Under the pieces are notes generated by a model. That model saw only the letters and a program-made list of their open reading frames with translations, made no database searches and was not told the DNA's origin. From an uncultured Actinomycetes bacterium (GTDB lineage Bacteria; Actinomycetota; Acidimicrobiia; Acidimicrobiales; Microtrichaceae), in assembly GCA_903930035.1 (NCBI GenBank), contig CAIYXG010000524.1, forward strand, positions 1-10,927: 10,927 bases of DNA. The letters are read 5' to 3'. Below are positions 1 to 6,877 of this stretch, piece after piece (within the stretch, counting starts at the first letter, position 1; every line of letters starts with the position of its first letter). The position numbers were made by a program, and so were the translations under genes.

Positions 1-43
1 CGGCGGTGGAGACCTGGGAGGACCCGTTCGGACCGGGCGGCGC
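1..43 (+). repeat. Direct repeat copy 1 (43 bp, 1 mismatch to copy 2)
   Basis: Bases 1-43 match 236-278 with a single difference (G at 35, C at 270). The copies are 235 bases apart, which is not a multiple of three, so the shared peptide VETWEDPFGPGGA is read in frame 3 here and in frame 1 in copy 2. The copy touches the window edge, so it may extend further upstream. Confidence 0.85.
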
Positions 44-366
44 GCCGGGCCCGGGGTGCGCCGGTCCGCCGCTCGGCCCCGGGGCTGCTGGGCGCAGCCG
101 CCCTCGGCGGGGCCGTCGCCTGGTTCGTCTGCTGGCGGTGGGACACGCGCCGCTGGCGGGACCGCCACGTCGCCCTGACCGTGGACCTGCCGTCGACCGA
201 CCTCGAGGCGCTCGCGGCCGAGCTGCAGGAGGTCGCGGCGGTGGAGACCTGGGAGGACCCGTTCGGACCCGGCGGCGCCCGTCGGGGCCTGCTGGTCCCG
301 ACCCGTGACGTGCGGGCGGTGAACGCCGCGCTCGGCGCCCGGGACGGCCGGTTCGGGGACGGGTAG
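1..366 (+). CDS. C-terminal part of a small membrane-anchored protein (5' end outside window)
   Basis: The frame is open from the window edge to TAG at 364-366. From about base 60 onward it has nearly pure G/C third positions. The visible product has an arginine-rich stretch, one likely membrane helix (starts PGLLGAAALGG, then AVAWFVCW), a basic stop-transfer segment (RWDTRRWRDR), and a soluble tail of about 65 residues. The tail begins HVALTVDLPSTDLEALAAEL and reads as a beta-alpha-beta unit. I do not recognise a family. The single helix followed by a short extracytoplasmic beta-alpha-beta is loosely like the FtsX extracellular module, but no permease domain follows, so no function is assigned. 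The first 45-60 bases look wrong for this frame: they contain AGA, AGG, CCT and CGT codons and repeat downstream sequence out of frame. The true N-terminal part may therefore differ. It converges on the GH3 lipoprotein gene, with 19 bases between the stops. Confidence 0.55.
   Translation, partial: RRWRPGRTRSDRAARRARGAPVRRSAPGLLGAAALGGAVAWFVCWRWDTRRWRDRHVALTVDLPSTDLEALAAELQEVAAVETWEDPFGPGGARRGLLVPTRDVRAVNAALGARDGRFGDG
236..278 (+). repeat. Direct repeat copy 2 (43 bp)
   Basis: This is the partner of the repeat at 1-43. Here it lies in frame inside the C-terminal part of the membrane-anchored protein and encodes VETWEDPFGPGGA. Flanking sequence on the downstream side is not shared with copy 1, so this is not a duplication of the whole 235-base unit. 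Confidence 0.85.
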
Positions 367-369
367 CCG

Positions 370-385
370 CCGGCCAGCCGGCCGG
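370..385. terminator. GC hairpin between two convergent stop codons
   Basis: CCGGCC (370-375), loop AGCC, GGCCGG (380-385) form a perfect 6-bp stem that can be extended by one G-U pair. It sits exactly in the 19-base gap between the TAG at 364-366 (+) and the TGA at 386-388 (-). There is no T-tract on either strand. A bidirectional intrinsic-type terminator is inferred. Stems of this size arise easily by chance in such GC-rich DNA. Confidence 0.4.
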
Positions 386-1927
386 TCAGCCGGTCGGCTC
401 GTCCGGCTGTACGACGTCGAACTCGTTCGGGTCGGGCTCGGCGGCCTCGGTGGTCGTGGTGGCCCGCCGCACGGTGGTGGTCGTGCGCAGCGTCGTCGTG
501 GTGCTCCGGCGCACGGAGGTGGTCGTGGTGCCGTCGGTCTCCTCGTCGGTGCCGGTGTCGTTGATGCCGGAGTCGACCGTGGTCCGGGAGGTCCCGCTGG
601 TGGTGGTCGTGGTGCAGTCGACGCTGGTGGTCGGCGGCCCGGCGCTGTCCTCCTGGGCGCCGTCCTCCTGGGCGTCGGAGTCGGCCAGGGCGTCCTCGGC
701 CGCCGCCTCCTCGCAGGCCTGTCGGGCGGCCGCAAGGTTGGAGAAGCGGGTCACGACGCCGATGCAGGGCCCGTCGACGCCCTTGAGCTCGAGCACCCGT
801 CGCACCGACGCCAGCACCTGCGCGCGGGGCAGCCGGTTCTCGGTGATGGCCTCGGTGAGCTGCTGGTGCGTCTCGGCGACGACGTCGCCGCCCGAGAGGA
901 GCGCGACGTCGGCCCCGGCGGCGATGGCCTGCTCGGCGGCCTGTGGCTGCGGGAACTGCTTGACCACGGCGCCCATGCCGAGCGCGTCCGTGATGACCAG
1001 GCCGTCGAAGCCCTGGCGGCCACGGAGCTCGTCGGTGATGGCGGCCCGGGAGAGCGAGGACGGCACGCCCGGCTCGGTCAGCCCCGGCACGGCGGCGTGG
1101 GTGATCATGACGGCGGGTGCGCCGGCGTCGAACGCCGCCTGGAACGGGACCAGGTCCTTGGCGCGCAGCTGGTCGACCGGCGCGAGCGTGGTGAGCTTCA
1201 CGTGGGGGTCGGCGGAGCCGCCGCCGATCCCGGGCCAGTGCTTCACGACCGGCACGAGCCCGCTCTCCTGTGCGACCTCGACCGAGGCCACGACGAACTG
1301 CGAGACCTTCGTGGGGTCGGTCCCGAAGGACCGCGAGCCGAGGCCCGACCCGCTGCCGACGTCGGCGACCGGTGCGAACGTCATGTTGAAGCCCAGGTCC
1401 TTCATGCCGGTGTCGTGGCGGCGGTAGGCCTCCTGGGCGGCCTCGACCGTGCCGGCGCCGAGCGTGGCCTGCGAGGGCAGCCGGCCGAGCGCGTTGGCCA
1501 GCCGCTGGACCGTCCCGCCCTCCTCGTCGGCGGCCACGAAGGGCTCCAGCGGGGCACCTTCGACCGCCTCGGCCACCTGGGTGTCGATGGACGCGGACTG
1601 CGCACCCTTGAGGCCGAACCCGCCCACCGTGCCCGCGCGCAGGTCGGCGGCCGCGAGCGAGGGGTTGGACACCATCACCATGAGCAGCTGGCCGGCGAGC
1701 GCCTCCGGCGGGAGCATCGCCGCGCAGTCGGGGGGCTCGGTGGTGGTGGTCGAGGCGACGGCGGCGGCCTTCTCGACCTTGACCCCGAAGGAGTCGGTCC
1801 CGGTGCACGCCGCGACCGTGAGCGACAGCAGCGCGACGGTGGCCACGGCCACGGTGGTCCGGGCCCGGCGCGGCCGTGTCGGCCCCGGGGCCGCCACGGG
1901 GGTCGGCTCGGTCTGGTGTGCCCTCAC
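386..1927 (-). CDS. GH3 beta-N-acetylhexosaminidase lipoprotein (NagZ/LpqI-like)
   Basis: This 513-residue lipoprotein should remove terminal beta-linked GlcNAc from muropeptides or similar glycans at the cell surface. The signal peptide has basic residues (RPRRAR) and a hydrophobic core ending in LTVAAC, with Cys41 as lipidation site. GH3/NagZ motifs are in order: DEEGG at 134-138, SRSFGTDP at 198-205, KHWPG at 229-233, DPH at 240-242 (His242 corresponds to the NagZ acid/base His of D-[ST]-H), and TDALGM at 313-318 with Asp314 as nucleophile. The catalytic part, to about residue 400, matches the usual NagZ size. An acidic Ala/Glu/Asp linker and an 86-residue Thr-rich tail (from residue 428) are extra. 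The GTG start at 1927 was chosen because it gives a compact signal peptide and has a TAGCGT hexamer 8 bases upstream; reading further upstream would run through the divergent gene. Family assignment is firm; the exact natural substrate is inferred. Confidence 0.9.
   Translation of the reverse strand: MRAHQTEPTPVAAPGPTRPRRARTTVAVATVALLSLTVAACTGTDSFGVKVEKAAAVASTTTTEPPDCAAMLPPEALAGQLLMVMVSNPSLAAADLRAGTVGGFGLKGAQSASIDTQVAEAVEGAPLEPFVAADEEGGTVQRLANALGRLPSQATLGAGTVEAAQEAYRRHDTGMKDLGFNMTFAPVADVGSGSGLGSRSFGTDPTKVSQFVVASVEVAQESGLVPVVKHWPGIGGGSADPHVKLTTLAPVDQLRAKDLVPFQAAFDAGAPAVMITHAAVPGLTEPGVPSSLSRAAITDELRGRQGFDGLVITDALGMGAVVKQFPQPQAAEQAIAAGADVALLSGGDVVAETHQQLTEAITENRLPRAQVLASVRRVLELKGVDGPCIGVVTRFSNLAAARQACEEAAAEDALADSDAQEDGAQEDSAGPPTTSVDCTTTTTSGTSRTTVDSGINDTGTDEETDGTTTTSVRRSTTTTLRTTTTVRRATTTTEAAEPDPNEFDVVQPDEPTG
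449..613 (-). repeat. Thr-codon repeats encoding the lipoprotein's tail
   Basis: Low-complexity coding DNA gives five threonine runs: residues 439-443, 467-470, 476-479, 482-485 and 490-493 of the GH3 lipoprotein. The last four are separated by short units such as SVRRS, LR and VRRA. On the plus strand this appears as recurring GTGGTCGTGGTG-like strings. Such tails usually act as flexible or O-glycosylated surface linkers; that role is inferred. The repeats could vary in length between strains by slippage. Confidence 0.7.
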
Positions 1928-1935
1928 GCCGCCAG

Positions 1936-1941
1936 ACGCTA
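1936..1941 (-). promoter_or_regulatory. Candidate -10 hexamer TAGCGT for a leaderless GH3 mRNA
   Basis: Read on the minus strand, TAGCGT lies 8 bases before the GTG start at 1927. It fits the TANNNT core of actinobacterial -10 elements and the spacing expected if transcription begins at the start codon. No convincing -35 hexamer and no Shine-Dalgarno sequence are visible. Confidence 0.45.
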
Positions 1942-2038
1942 GTGGCGTGGGCGCCCGGGCACGTTGCAGCCAGACTGTGGCGCCGCCGGGCTGCCCGGCG
2001 TCACGTGCGACCCCACGACGGAACGGACCGAGCCCACC

Positions 2039-2491
2039 ATGACCAGCTGCCCCGACACCTCGCTCGTCGACTCCCGGCCCGCAGGCCGCGGCGTGCTCGC
2101 CGCGCTGCGCGACCCGGCCGCCGAGCCGGCGGCCGACCGGGCCCGGCTGCGGTTCGCCGCCATGATGCTGACCGTCGGCGTCCTGCACTTCGTGGTCCCC
2201 GGGCCGTTCCGGAAGATCGTGCCCCGCTGGTTCCCGTGGCCGGAGCAGGCCGTCGCGTGGTCGGGCGTGGCCGAGATTGCCACCGGGGCGCTCGTGGCGG
2301 TCCCGGCGACCAGGAAGGCCGGCGGCTGGCTCGGCCTGGCCACCATTGCCGCCGTCTACCCGGCCAACGTGCAGATGGCGCTCGACGCCTCCCGGGGCCA
2401 GGCCCAGGTGCCGGGCCCGGCGTGGGTGGCGTGGGCCCGCCTGCCGCTGCAGCTGCCCATGCTGCGGGAGGCCTGGAAGCTCACCCGGTAG
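2039..2491 (+). CDS. Small DoxX-like integral membrane protein (COG4270 type)
   Basis: This 150-residue protein has a polar N-terminus of about 35 residues followed by three to four likely membrane helices. It carries the pattern typical of COG4270 predicted membrane proteins: GVLHFVVPGPF (47-57), a VPRWFPWP segment (61-68), SGVAEIATG (75-83), YPANVQMAL (107-115) and a C-terminal RLPLQ. The family is widespread and poorly characterised, so no reaction is assigned. ATG at 2039 was chosen because translation from the in-frame ATG at 1964 adds 25 Cys/Pro-rich residues without family resemblance. The Shine-Dalgarno sequence is weak for either start. It is divergent from the GH3 gene with 111 bases between starts, and ends 40 bases before the oxidoreductase gene, which has its own candidate promoter. 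Confidence 0.75.
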   Translation: MTSCPDTSLVDSRPAGRGVLAALRDPAAEPAADRARLRFAAMMLTVGVLHFVVPGPFRKIVPRWFPWPEQAVAWSGVAEIATGALVAVPATRKAGGWLGLATIAAVYPANVQMALDASRGQAQVPGPAWVAWARLPLQLPMLREAWKLTR

Positions 2492-2518
2492 CAGTCGCCC
2501 CGGACGGCCTGCGGGTCC

Positions 2519-2524
2519 TAGGTT
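2519..2524 (+). promoter_or_regulatory. Candidate -10 hexamer TAGGTT for a leaderless oxidoreductase mRNA
   Basis: TAGGTT is followed by exactly 7 bases and then the ATG at 2532. There is no Shine-Dalgarno sequence in between, which supports transcription starting at the ATG. No clear -35 element is seen. It would drive the oxidoreductase and sulfatase genes independently of the gene upstream. Confidence 0.5.
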
Positions 2525-2531
2525 GCGGACC

Positions 2532-3632
2532 ATGAGCACCGGGGGACAGCAGGAGCAGGGCCGGCGACGGCGCGTCGTGGTGTGGGGGACCGGCAACGTC
2601 GGCCGCCCGTCGGTGCGGGCGGTCGTGGCCGACCCGGGCCTGGAGCTGGTCGGGGTCGTCGTGTCGAACCCCGACAAGGAGGGCAAGGACGCCGCCGACC
2701 TGTGCGACCTGCCGACGCCTACCGGGGTGCTCGCCACCCGTGACGTGGAGGCGGTGCTGGCGCTGGCGCCCGACGCCGTCGTCTACACGGCCACCGGCGA
2801 CACCCGGCCGGACGACGCCCTGGCCGACGTGCTCCGCTGCCTGCGGGCCGGCGCCGACGTGGTGTCGACCTCCATCTACCCGCTGATCCACCCGGGCAGC
2901 ACCCCGCCCGAGATGAAGGCCGAGGTCGAGGCCGCGTGTGCCGAGGGGGGTGCGTCGGTCTGGGTCTCGGGGATCGACCCGGGCTTTGGCGCAGACCTGC
3001 TGGCCCCGGTGGTGGTGGGCGCGTGCGTGTCGGCCCGGAAGGTCGTCGTGCGCGAGATCTTCAACTACGCCACGTACCACGCGCCCCACGCCGTGAAGGA
3101 CCTGGTCGGGTTCGGGATGCCCATGGACCAGACCCCGCCGATGCTCTGGCCCACCGTGCCGACCATGGTCTGGGGCGGCGTGCTGATGGTGCTGGCCGAG
3201 ACGCTGGGCGTGGAGCTCGACGAGGTGGACGAGGTCATCGAGCGGCGCCCGCTGGAGCGCACGATCGAGCTGCCCATCGGCACGTTCGAGGCCGGGACCC
3301 AGGGGGCCTTCCGCCTGCAGGTCCGCGGCCTGGTCGGCGGCGAGGAGAAGATCGTGATGGACCACGTGACCCGGATCGACGACGGGTGCGCCCTGGACTG
3401 GCCGGTCCCGCCGGAACACTCCATGGGGTGCCACCAGGTGCTGGTCACGGGCGACCCCGACGTGGCGCTCACCCTCACCGCCGAGGACGCCGACGGCGAC
3501 CGCAACGTGGGTGGCATCGCCATGTCGGCCGGCCGCATCGTGCACGCGCTCCACGCGGTGGCCGACGCACCCAACCGGATCATCACGGCGCAGGACGTCC
3601 CGCTGGTGCCCGGCCGGGGGCTCCTCGCGTGA
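2532..3632 (+). CDS. NAD(P)-dependent oxidoreductase, dihydrodipicolinate reductase / diaminopentanoate dehydrogenase-like (COG3804)
   Basis: This 366-residue cytoplasmic protein opens with a Rossmann fold: a basic lead (GRRRR), then VVVWGTGNVGRPSVRA with the dinucleotide-binding glycines at 19, 21 and 24. Later features fit the COG3804 family: the VYTATGDTRP segment, STSIYPLIHPGS, GIDPGFGAD (147-155), and FNYATYHAPHAV at the start of the dimerisation/catalytic part. The characterised member of the family oxidatively deaminates 2,4-diaminopentanoate in ornithine fermentation. Actinobacterial relatives are mostly untested, so the substrate here is unknown. Its stop overlaps the start of the sulfatase gene in GTGA (3629-3632), so the two are translationally coupled and probably share a pathway. 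The start was chosen from the nearby TAGGTT hexamer and because the Rossmann strand begins about 14 residues later. The protein appears complete. Confidence 0.8.
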   Translation: MSTGGQQEQGRRRRVVVWGTGNVGRPSVRAVVADPGLELVGVVVSNPDKEGKDAADLCDLPTPTGVLATRDVEAVLALAPDAVVYTATGDTRPDDALADVLRCLRAGADVVSTSIYPLIHPGSTPPEMKAEVEAACAEGGASVWVSGIDPGFGADLLAPVVVGACVSARKVVVREIFNYATYHAPHAVKDLVGFGMPMDQTPPMLWPTVPTMVWGGVLMVLAETLGVELDEVDEVIERRPLERTIELPIGTFEAGTQGAFRLQVRGLVGGEEKIVMDHVTRIDDGCALDWPVPPEHSMGCHQVLVTGDPDVALTLTAEDADGDRNVGGIAMSAGRIVHALHAVADAPNRIITAQDVPLVPGRGLLA

Positions 3633-5980
3633 GCGCCGACGGACCGTCCCCGCTCCCCGAGGTCGACCACGACGACCCGCTCGCGCCGTATGCCGGCCAC
3701 GGCGGCACGGTGGGCCGGGTCTTCGCGACGTCGGAGCCGTGGTGGCCGGAGCGGCCCCGGCCCAAGGAGGGTGCGCCCAACATCGTCGTGGTGATGTGCG
3801 ACGACCTGGGCTACTCGGACCTGGGCTGCTACGGGTCCGAGATCCCGACCCCCCACCTGGACCGCATCGCCGCCGAGGGCCTCCGCTACACCGACTACCA
3901 CGCCACGCCCATGTGCTCGCCCACCCGGGCCGCGCTCATGACGGGCATCGAGCCGCACCGCGCCGGCGTGGGACACGTGGCGCACTCCGACCCGGGCTTC
4001 CCCGGCTACTCGATGGAGCTCACGCCGCTCACCCCGACCCTGCCGGAGCTGCTGCGGTCGGTCGGCTACCAGACGCTCATGGTCGGCAAGTGGCACCTGA
4101 CCAAGGACTCCCAGGTCAACGACGCCGGCGACCGGTCCTCGTGGCCGCTCCAGAAGGGGTTCGACCGCTACTACGGGTTCCTCGACGCCTTCACGAACTT
4201 CCACCACCCGCACCGGCTGATGGAGGACAACCACGCCGTGCCGGTGGACCAGTACCCCGACGGCTACTACGTGACCGACGACTTCACCGACAAGGCCGTC
4301 GAGATGGTCCGTGAGTGCAAGGCGTCCAACCCGTCCAAGCCGTTCTTCCTCTACTTCGCGCAGGCCGCGGTGCACGCGCCGCTGCAGGCCCGGGCCGAGG
4401 ACGTCGAGCGCCACAAGGACCGGTACCACGAGGGCTGGGACGCGGTCCGCCAGCGCCGGTACGACGCGCAGCTCCGGCTGGGCGTCGTGCCCGAGCACGC
4501 CGAGCTGGCCCCCCGCAACCACGAGCCCGGCGAAGAGGTCCCGGCCTGGGACGACCTCGACGACGACCGCAAGACGCTCTTCGCCCGGTACATGGCGGTG
4601 TACGCGGCCATGGTCGAGCGGATCGACACCGGCATCGGCCGGCTGCGCGCCGCGCTCGAGGACCTGGGCGAGTGGGACAACACCCTGTTCGTCTTCACGT
4701 CGGACAACGGCGGCTCCCGCGAGGGCGAGGCCGACGGCACGAGCGCCTACTTCCGGTCGCTGCACTTCGGCCGCAAGGGGGTGCCCGAGCCGTTCGAGGA
4801 GGACTTCGCCCGGCTCGAGCAGATCGGCGGCCCCACCACCCTGCCGCACTACCCGCGGGGCTGGGCCATGGTGTCCAACACCCCGTTCCGCCTCTACAAG
4901 ATCAACGCCCACCGCGGCGGCCACTCGGTCCCGTTCGTGGTGAGCTGGCCCGCCGGCGGCGCCGTCGGCGGCGCGCTGCGCGACCAGTTCGTGCACGTCA
5001 CCGACCTGGTGCCGACCTTCCTGGAGCTCGCCGGGGTCGAGCGCCCGGCCGAGTGGCGCGGCAACCCCGTGCTCCCGCTCGACGGCCAGAGCGTGGCCGC
5101 CACCCTCTCCGACCCCTCGGCCCCCGGCCGGACGATGGACCTCATGGTCGAGAACGAGGGCCACCGGGCGTTCCGGCGCGACGGCTGGGAGGCCGTGACC
5201 CGCCACGAGGAGCGCACCCCCTACTCGGAGGACCGGTGGGAGCTCTACGACGCGGCGGCCGACCCCACCCAGCTCCACGACCTGGCCGAGTCCGAGCCGC
5301 AGCGGCTCGACGAGCTGGTCGCCGCGTGGGAGGAGTCGGCGTGGACCCACCAGGTCTTCCCGCTCGACGAGGGCACCGGCTACCGCTACCTGCTCCGGCC
5401 GTCGTGGACCGAGGAGTACGACCAGCCCGTCGTGCTCCACCCCGGGACCCCGACGCTCGACCGCTGGCGGTCGCAGCGGCTCGTCCTCTGGCGCGACGTC
5501 GACATCACGGCCCGCGTGACGCTGGCGCCGGGCGACGCCGGCATGCTCGTGGCCCACGGCGACCAGGGCGGCGGCTACGCGCTGTACGTCGACACGACCG
5601 GCGAGCTGGTGGCCGCGCACAACGGGTACGGCATCGAGGGCGAGGTGCGCGGCCCGGTGGTGGCCCCCGGCGACCACGAGCTCACGCTGCGCATCACGTG
5701 CCCCGGCGACGACGTCTGGACGCTGACGCTCCTGGTCGACGGCGCAGAGGTGGCGACGGGGACCGGGTTCCGCCTGCTCATGGCCATGGCGCCGTTCGAG
5801 GGGATCGACGTCGGGATCGACCGCCGCTCACCGGTGTGCTGGAAGGTCTACGAGGCGCACGGCCCGTTCCCGTTCAGCGGCACGATCCACCACGTGGCCT
5901 ACGAGCCCGGCCAGGCCGCGCCCGACAGCCCGAACCAGTTCCTGGAGATCCTGCGGGACTGGGGCCGGCGGTTCGAGTAG
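3629..5980 (+). CDS. Type I arylsulfatase, formylglycine-dependent, with C-terminal beta-sandwich
   Basis: This 783-residue enzyme should hydrolyse a sulfate ester. The S1 sulfatase core is intact: PNIVVVMCDDLGYSDLGCYG with metal ligands Asp58 and Asp59, the maturation motif CSPTR (Cys96 to formylglycine, Arg100), GKWHL (Lys154, His156), HAPL (His249) and TSDNGG (Asp359, Asn360). After the core, from roughly residue 590 to the end, is a beta-rich region (DITARVTLAPGDAGMLVAHG, GYALYVDTTGELVAAHNGYG) that looks like a concanavalin-type sandwich. Overall length matches the roughly 780-residue mycobacterial AtsA/AtsD-type arylsulfatases. There is no signal peptide, so it acts in the cytoplasm and needs a formylglycine-generating enzyme encoded elsewhere. 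GTG at 3629 overlaps the preceding stop by 4 bases, and the protein is conserved-looking from the first residues. The substrate cannot be read from the sequence. It converges on the channel gene with only 7 bases between the stops. Confidence 0.92.
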   Translation: MSADGPSPLPEVDHDDPLAPYAGHGGTVGRVFATSEPWWPERPRPKEGAPNIVVVMCDDLGYSDLGCYGSEIPTPHLDRIAAEGLRYTDYHATPMCSPTRAALMTGIEPHRAGVGHVAHSDPGFPGYSMELTPLTPTLPELLRSVGYQTLMVGKWHLTKDSQVNDAGDRSSWPLQKGFDRYYGFLDAFTNFHHPHRLMEDNHAVPVDQYPDGYYVTDDFTDKAVEMVRECKASNPSKPFFLYFAQAAVHAPLQARAEDVERHKDRYHEGWDAVRQRRYDAQLRLGVVPEHAELAPRNHEPGEEVPAWDDLDDDRKTLFARYMAVYAAMVERIDTGIGRLRAALEDLGEWDNTLFVFTSDNGGSREGEADGTSAYFRSLHFGRKGVPEPFEEDFARLEQIGGPTTLPHYPRGWAMVSNTPFRLYKINAHRGGHSVPFVVSWPAGGAVGGALRDQFVHVTDLVPTFLELAGVERPAEWRGNPVLPLDGQSVAATLSDPSAPGRTMDLMVENEGHRAFRRDGWEAVTRHEERTPYSEDRWELYDAAADPTQLHDLAESEPQRLDELVAAWEESAWTHQVFPLDEGTGYRYLLRPSWTEEYDQPVVLHPGTPTLDRWRSQRLVLWRDVDITARVTLAPGDAGMLVAHGDQGGGYALYVDTTGELVAAHNGYGIEGEVRGPVVAPGDHELTLRITCPGDDVWTLTLLVDGAEVATGTGFRLLMAMAPFEGIDVGIDRRSPVCWKVYEAHGPFPFSGTIHHVAYEPGQAAPDSPNQFLEILRDWGRRFE

Positions 5981-5987
5981 GCCGCGT

Positions 5988-6818
5988 TCAGCCGGCCGTC
6001 GGGCCGCCGGCGGGGGCCCCGCCGGCCTGCTGCTCGAGCAGCGCCTCGATCCGGCCCAGTCGGGCCACCAGGTCCTCGACCAGTCCGTCGTTGGCGCTGT
6101 CCGCCGCCGCGTCGTCCTCGGGGCTGTCGTCGGGCAGGCCGAGCTGGCGTGCCGCCCGGGCGACGCGGGCCTGCTCCATGAAGGTCGACGACACCGTCGC
6201 GGTGATCACGGCGAGCGACAGCACGCCCAGGCCCATGATCATCACGGCCATGATCCGGCCGCCGGTGGTGATCGGCGTGGCGTCGCCGTAGCCGGTCGTG
6301 GTCACGGTGGCGATGGCGCACCAGAAGGCGTCGCCGACCGACGTGATGTTGGCGCCCTTGGCACCGTCCTCCCAGAAGTACATGGCGACGGTCAGGTTGC
6401 CCAGCACCACCCCCGCGATCGACAGGAACCAGCCGACGTGGCCCTTGCGGAACACCCAGCGCAGGATGGCCAGGCTGAACAGGAACCGGAGCGGCGGGAA
6501 GATGCCGGCCAGGAGCCCGAACGGGTGGCGGCGGACGTAGTCGAGGTGGTGCCGGGACAGCGCCGCGCACACCAGGAAGTGGCCCAGGAACAGGACCAGG
6601 AACACGGCGCGGACGGCCCACGCCGCCGTCTGGTCCATGCCGATCGCCACCAGCCGTGACGTCGGGACCAGGAAGAACCACGCCGTCAGCAGGGCGACCA
6701 GGTCCATCGGCCCCTGGGTGAGCAGGACGAACCGGTCCAGGCGGGGGTTGTCCGGCTCCGACGACCGGGCCAGGTTGGCGGCGCCGAGCCCCTTGGCCAG
6801 GTGGTGGTCGCGGATCAT
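5988..6818 (-). CDS. Potassium-channel-like six-segment membrane protein
   Basis: This 276-residue protein has the layout of a bacterial voltage-gated-type K+ channel subunit. Likely segments are S1 at about 30-52, S2 at 66-88, S3 at 99-118, a short basic S4-like stretch (LRWVFRKGHVGW, only Arg120, Arg124 and Lys125 charged), S5 at 130-149, a pore helix at 162-172, filter TTTGYGD at 173-179 and S6 at about 187-210. The cytoplasmic tail is acidic (PEDDAAADS) and ends in an amphipathic helix (LVEDLVARLGRIEALLEQQ) that probably forms a tetrameric coiled coil. There is no RCK/TrkA domain. The sparse S4 charges suggest weak or no voltage sensing. ATG at 6818 is preceded by a possible -10 (GACACT) and no Shine-Dalgarno sequence. 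The gene lies 59 bases after the secreted-protein gene on the same strand, so it may be co-transcribed or have its own leaderless promoter. Confidence 0.88.
   Translation of the reverse strand: MIRDHHLAKGLGAANLARSSEPDNPRLDRFVLLTQGPMDLVALLTAWFFLVPTSRLVAIGMDQTAAWAVRAVFLVLFLGHFLVCAALSRHHLDYVRRHPFGLLAGIFPPLRFLFSLAILRWVFRKGHVGWFLSIAGVVLGNLTVAMYFWEDGAKGANITSVGDAFWCAIATVTTTGYGDATPITTGGRIMAVMIMGLGVLSLAVITATVSSTFMEQARVARAARQLGLPDDSPEDDAAADSANDGLVEDLVARLGRIEALLEQQAGGAPAGGPTAG
5993..6026. terminator. Hairpin and 21-bp palindrome at a convergent gene end
   Basis: Two inverted repeats lie just past the sulfatase stop and inside the 3' end of the channel gene. The first is CGGCC (5993-5997), loop GTCG, GGCCG (6002-6006). 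The second is GCCGGCGGGG (6006-6015), a single central G, then its perfect complement (6017-6026). There is no T-tract. Termination of the sulfatase transcript is a plausible role, but the second palindrome also encodes the Ala/Gly/Pro-rich end of the channel, so codon bias alone could create it. Confidence 0.35.
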
Positions 6819-6824
6819 CCGCAA

Positions 6825-6830
6825 AGTGTC
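6825..6830 (-). promoter_or_regulatory. Weak candidate -10 hexamer GACACT before the channel gene
   Basis: On the minus strand GACACT is followed by TTGCGG and the ATG at 6818, a 6-base spacing. The A at position 2 and T at position 6 fit a -10 element, but position 1 does not. No -35 and no Shine-Dalgarno sequence are visible. The same hexamer appears in the candidate promoter at 8571-8599. Confidence 0.28.
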
Positions 6831-6877
6831 GCACCGGGGCCTGCCCGGGCCGCGGCTTTCCGCCGGGCGGCGAGCCA

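Noticed and set aside
449..613. Repeated GTGGTCGTGGTG strings considered as a CRISPR-like or satellite array
   Set aside because: Units are irregular, lack unique spacers and translate in frame into Thr runs of the lipoprotein tail.
866..1942. Long plus-strand open frame opposite the GH3 gene
   Set aside because: It is rich in Arg, Gly, Ala and His with no domain, and lies antisense to a gene with a full set of GH3 catalytic motifs; it is a GC-driven shadow.
1928..2737. N-terminal extension of the GH3 frame upstream of GTG 1927
   Set aside because: The extension would overlap the membrane-protein and oxidoreductase genes and places a signal peptide in mid-protein; the GTG at 1927 gives a normal lipoprotein start.
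3065..5677. 870-codon minus-strand open frame opposite the sulfatase
   Set aside because: Its composition is Val/Arg/Gly/His repeats without motifs, and the opposite strand has an intact sulfatase. Long antisense frames are expected in DNA with G/C third positions.
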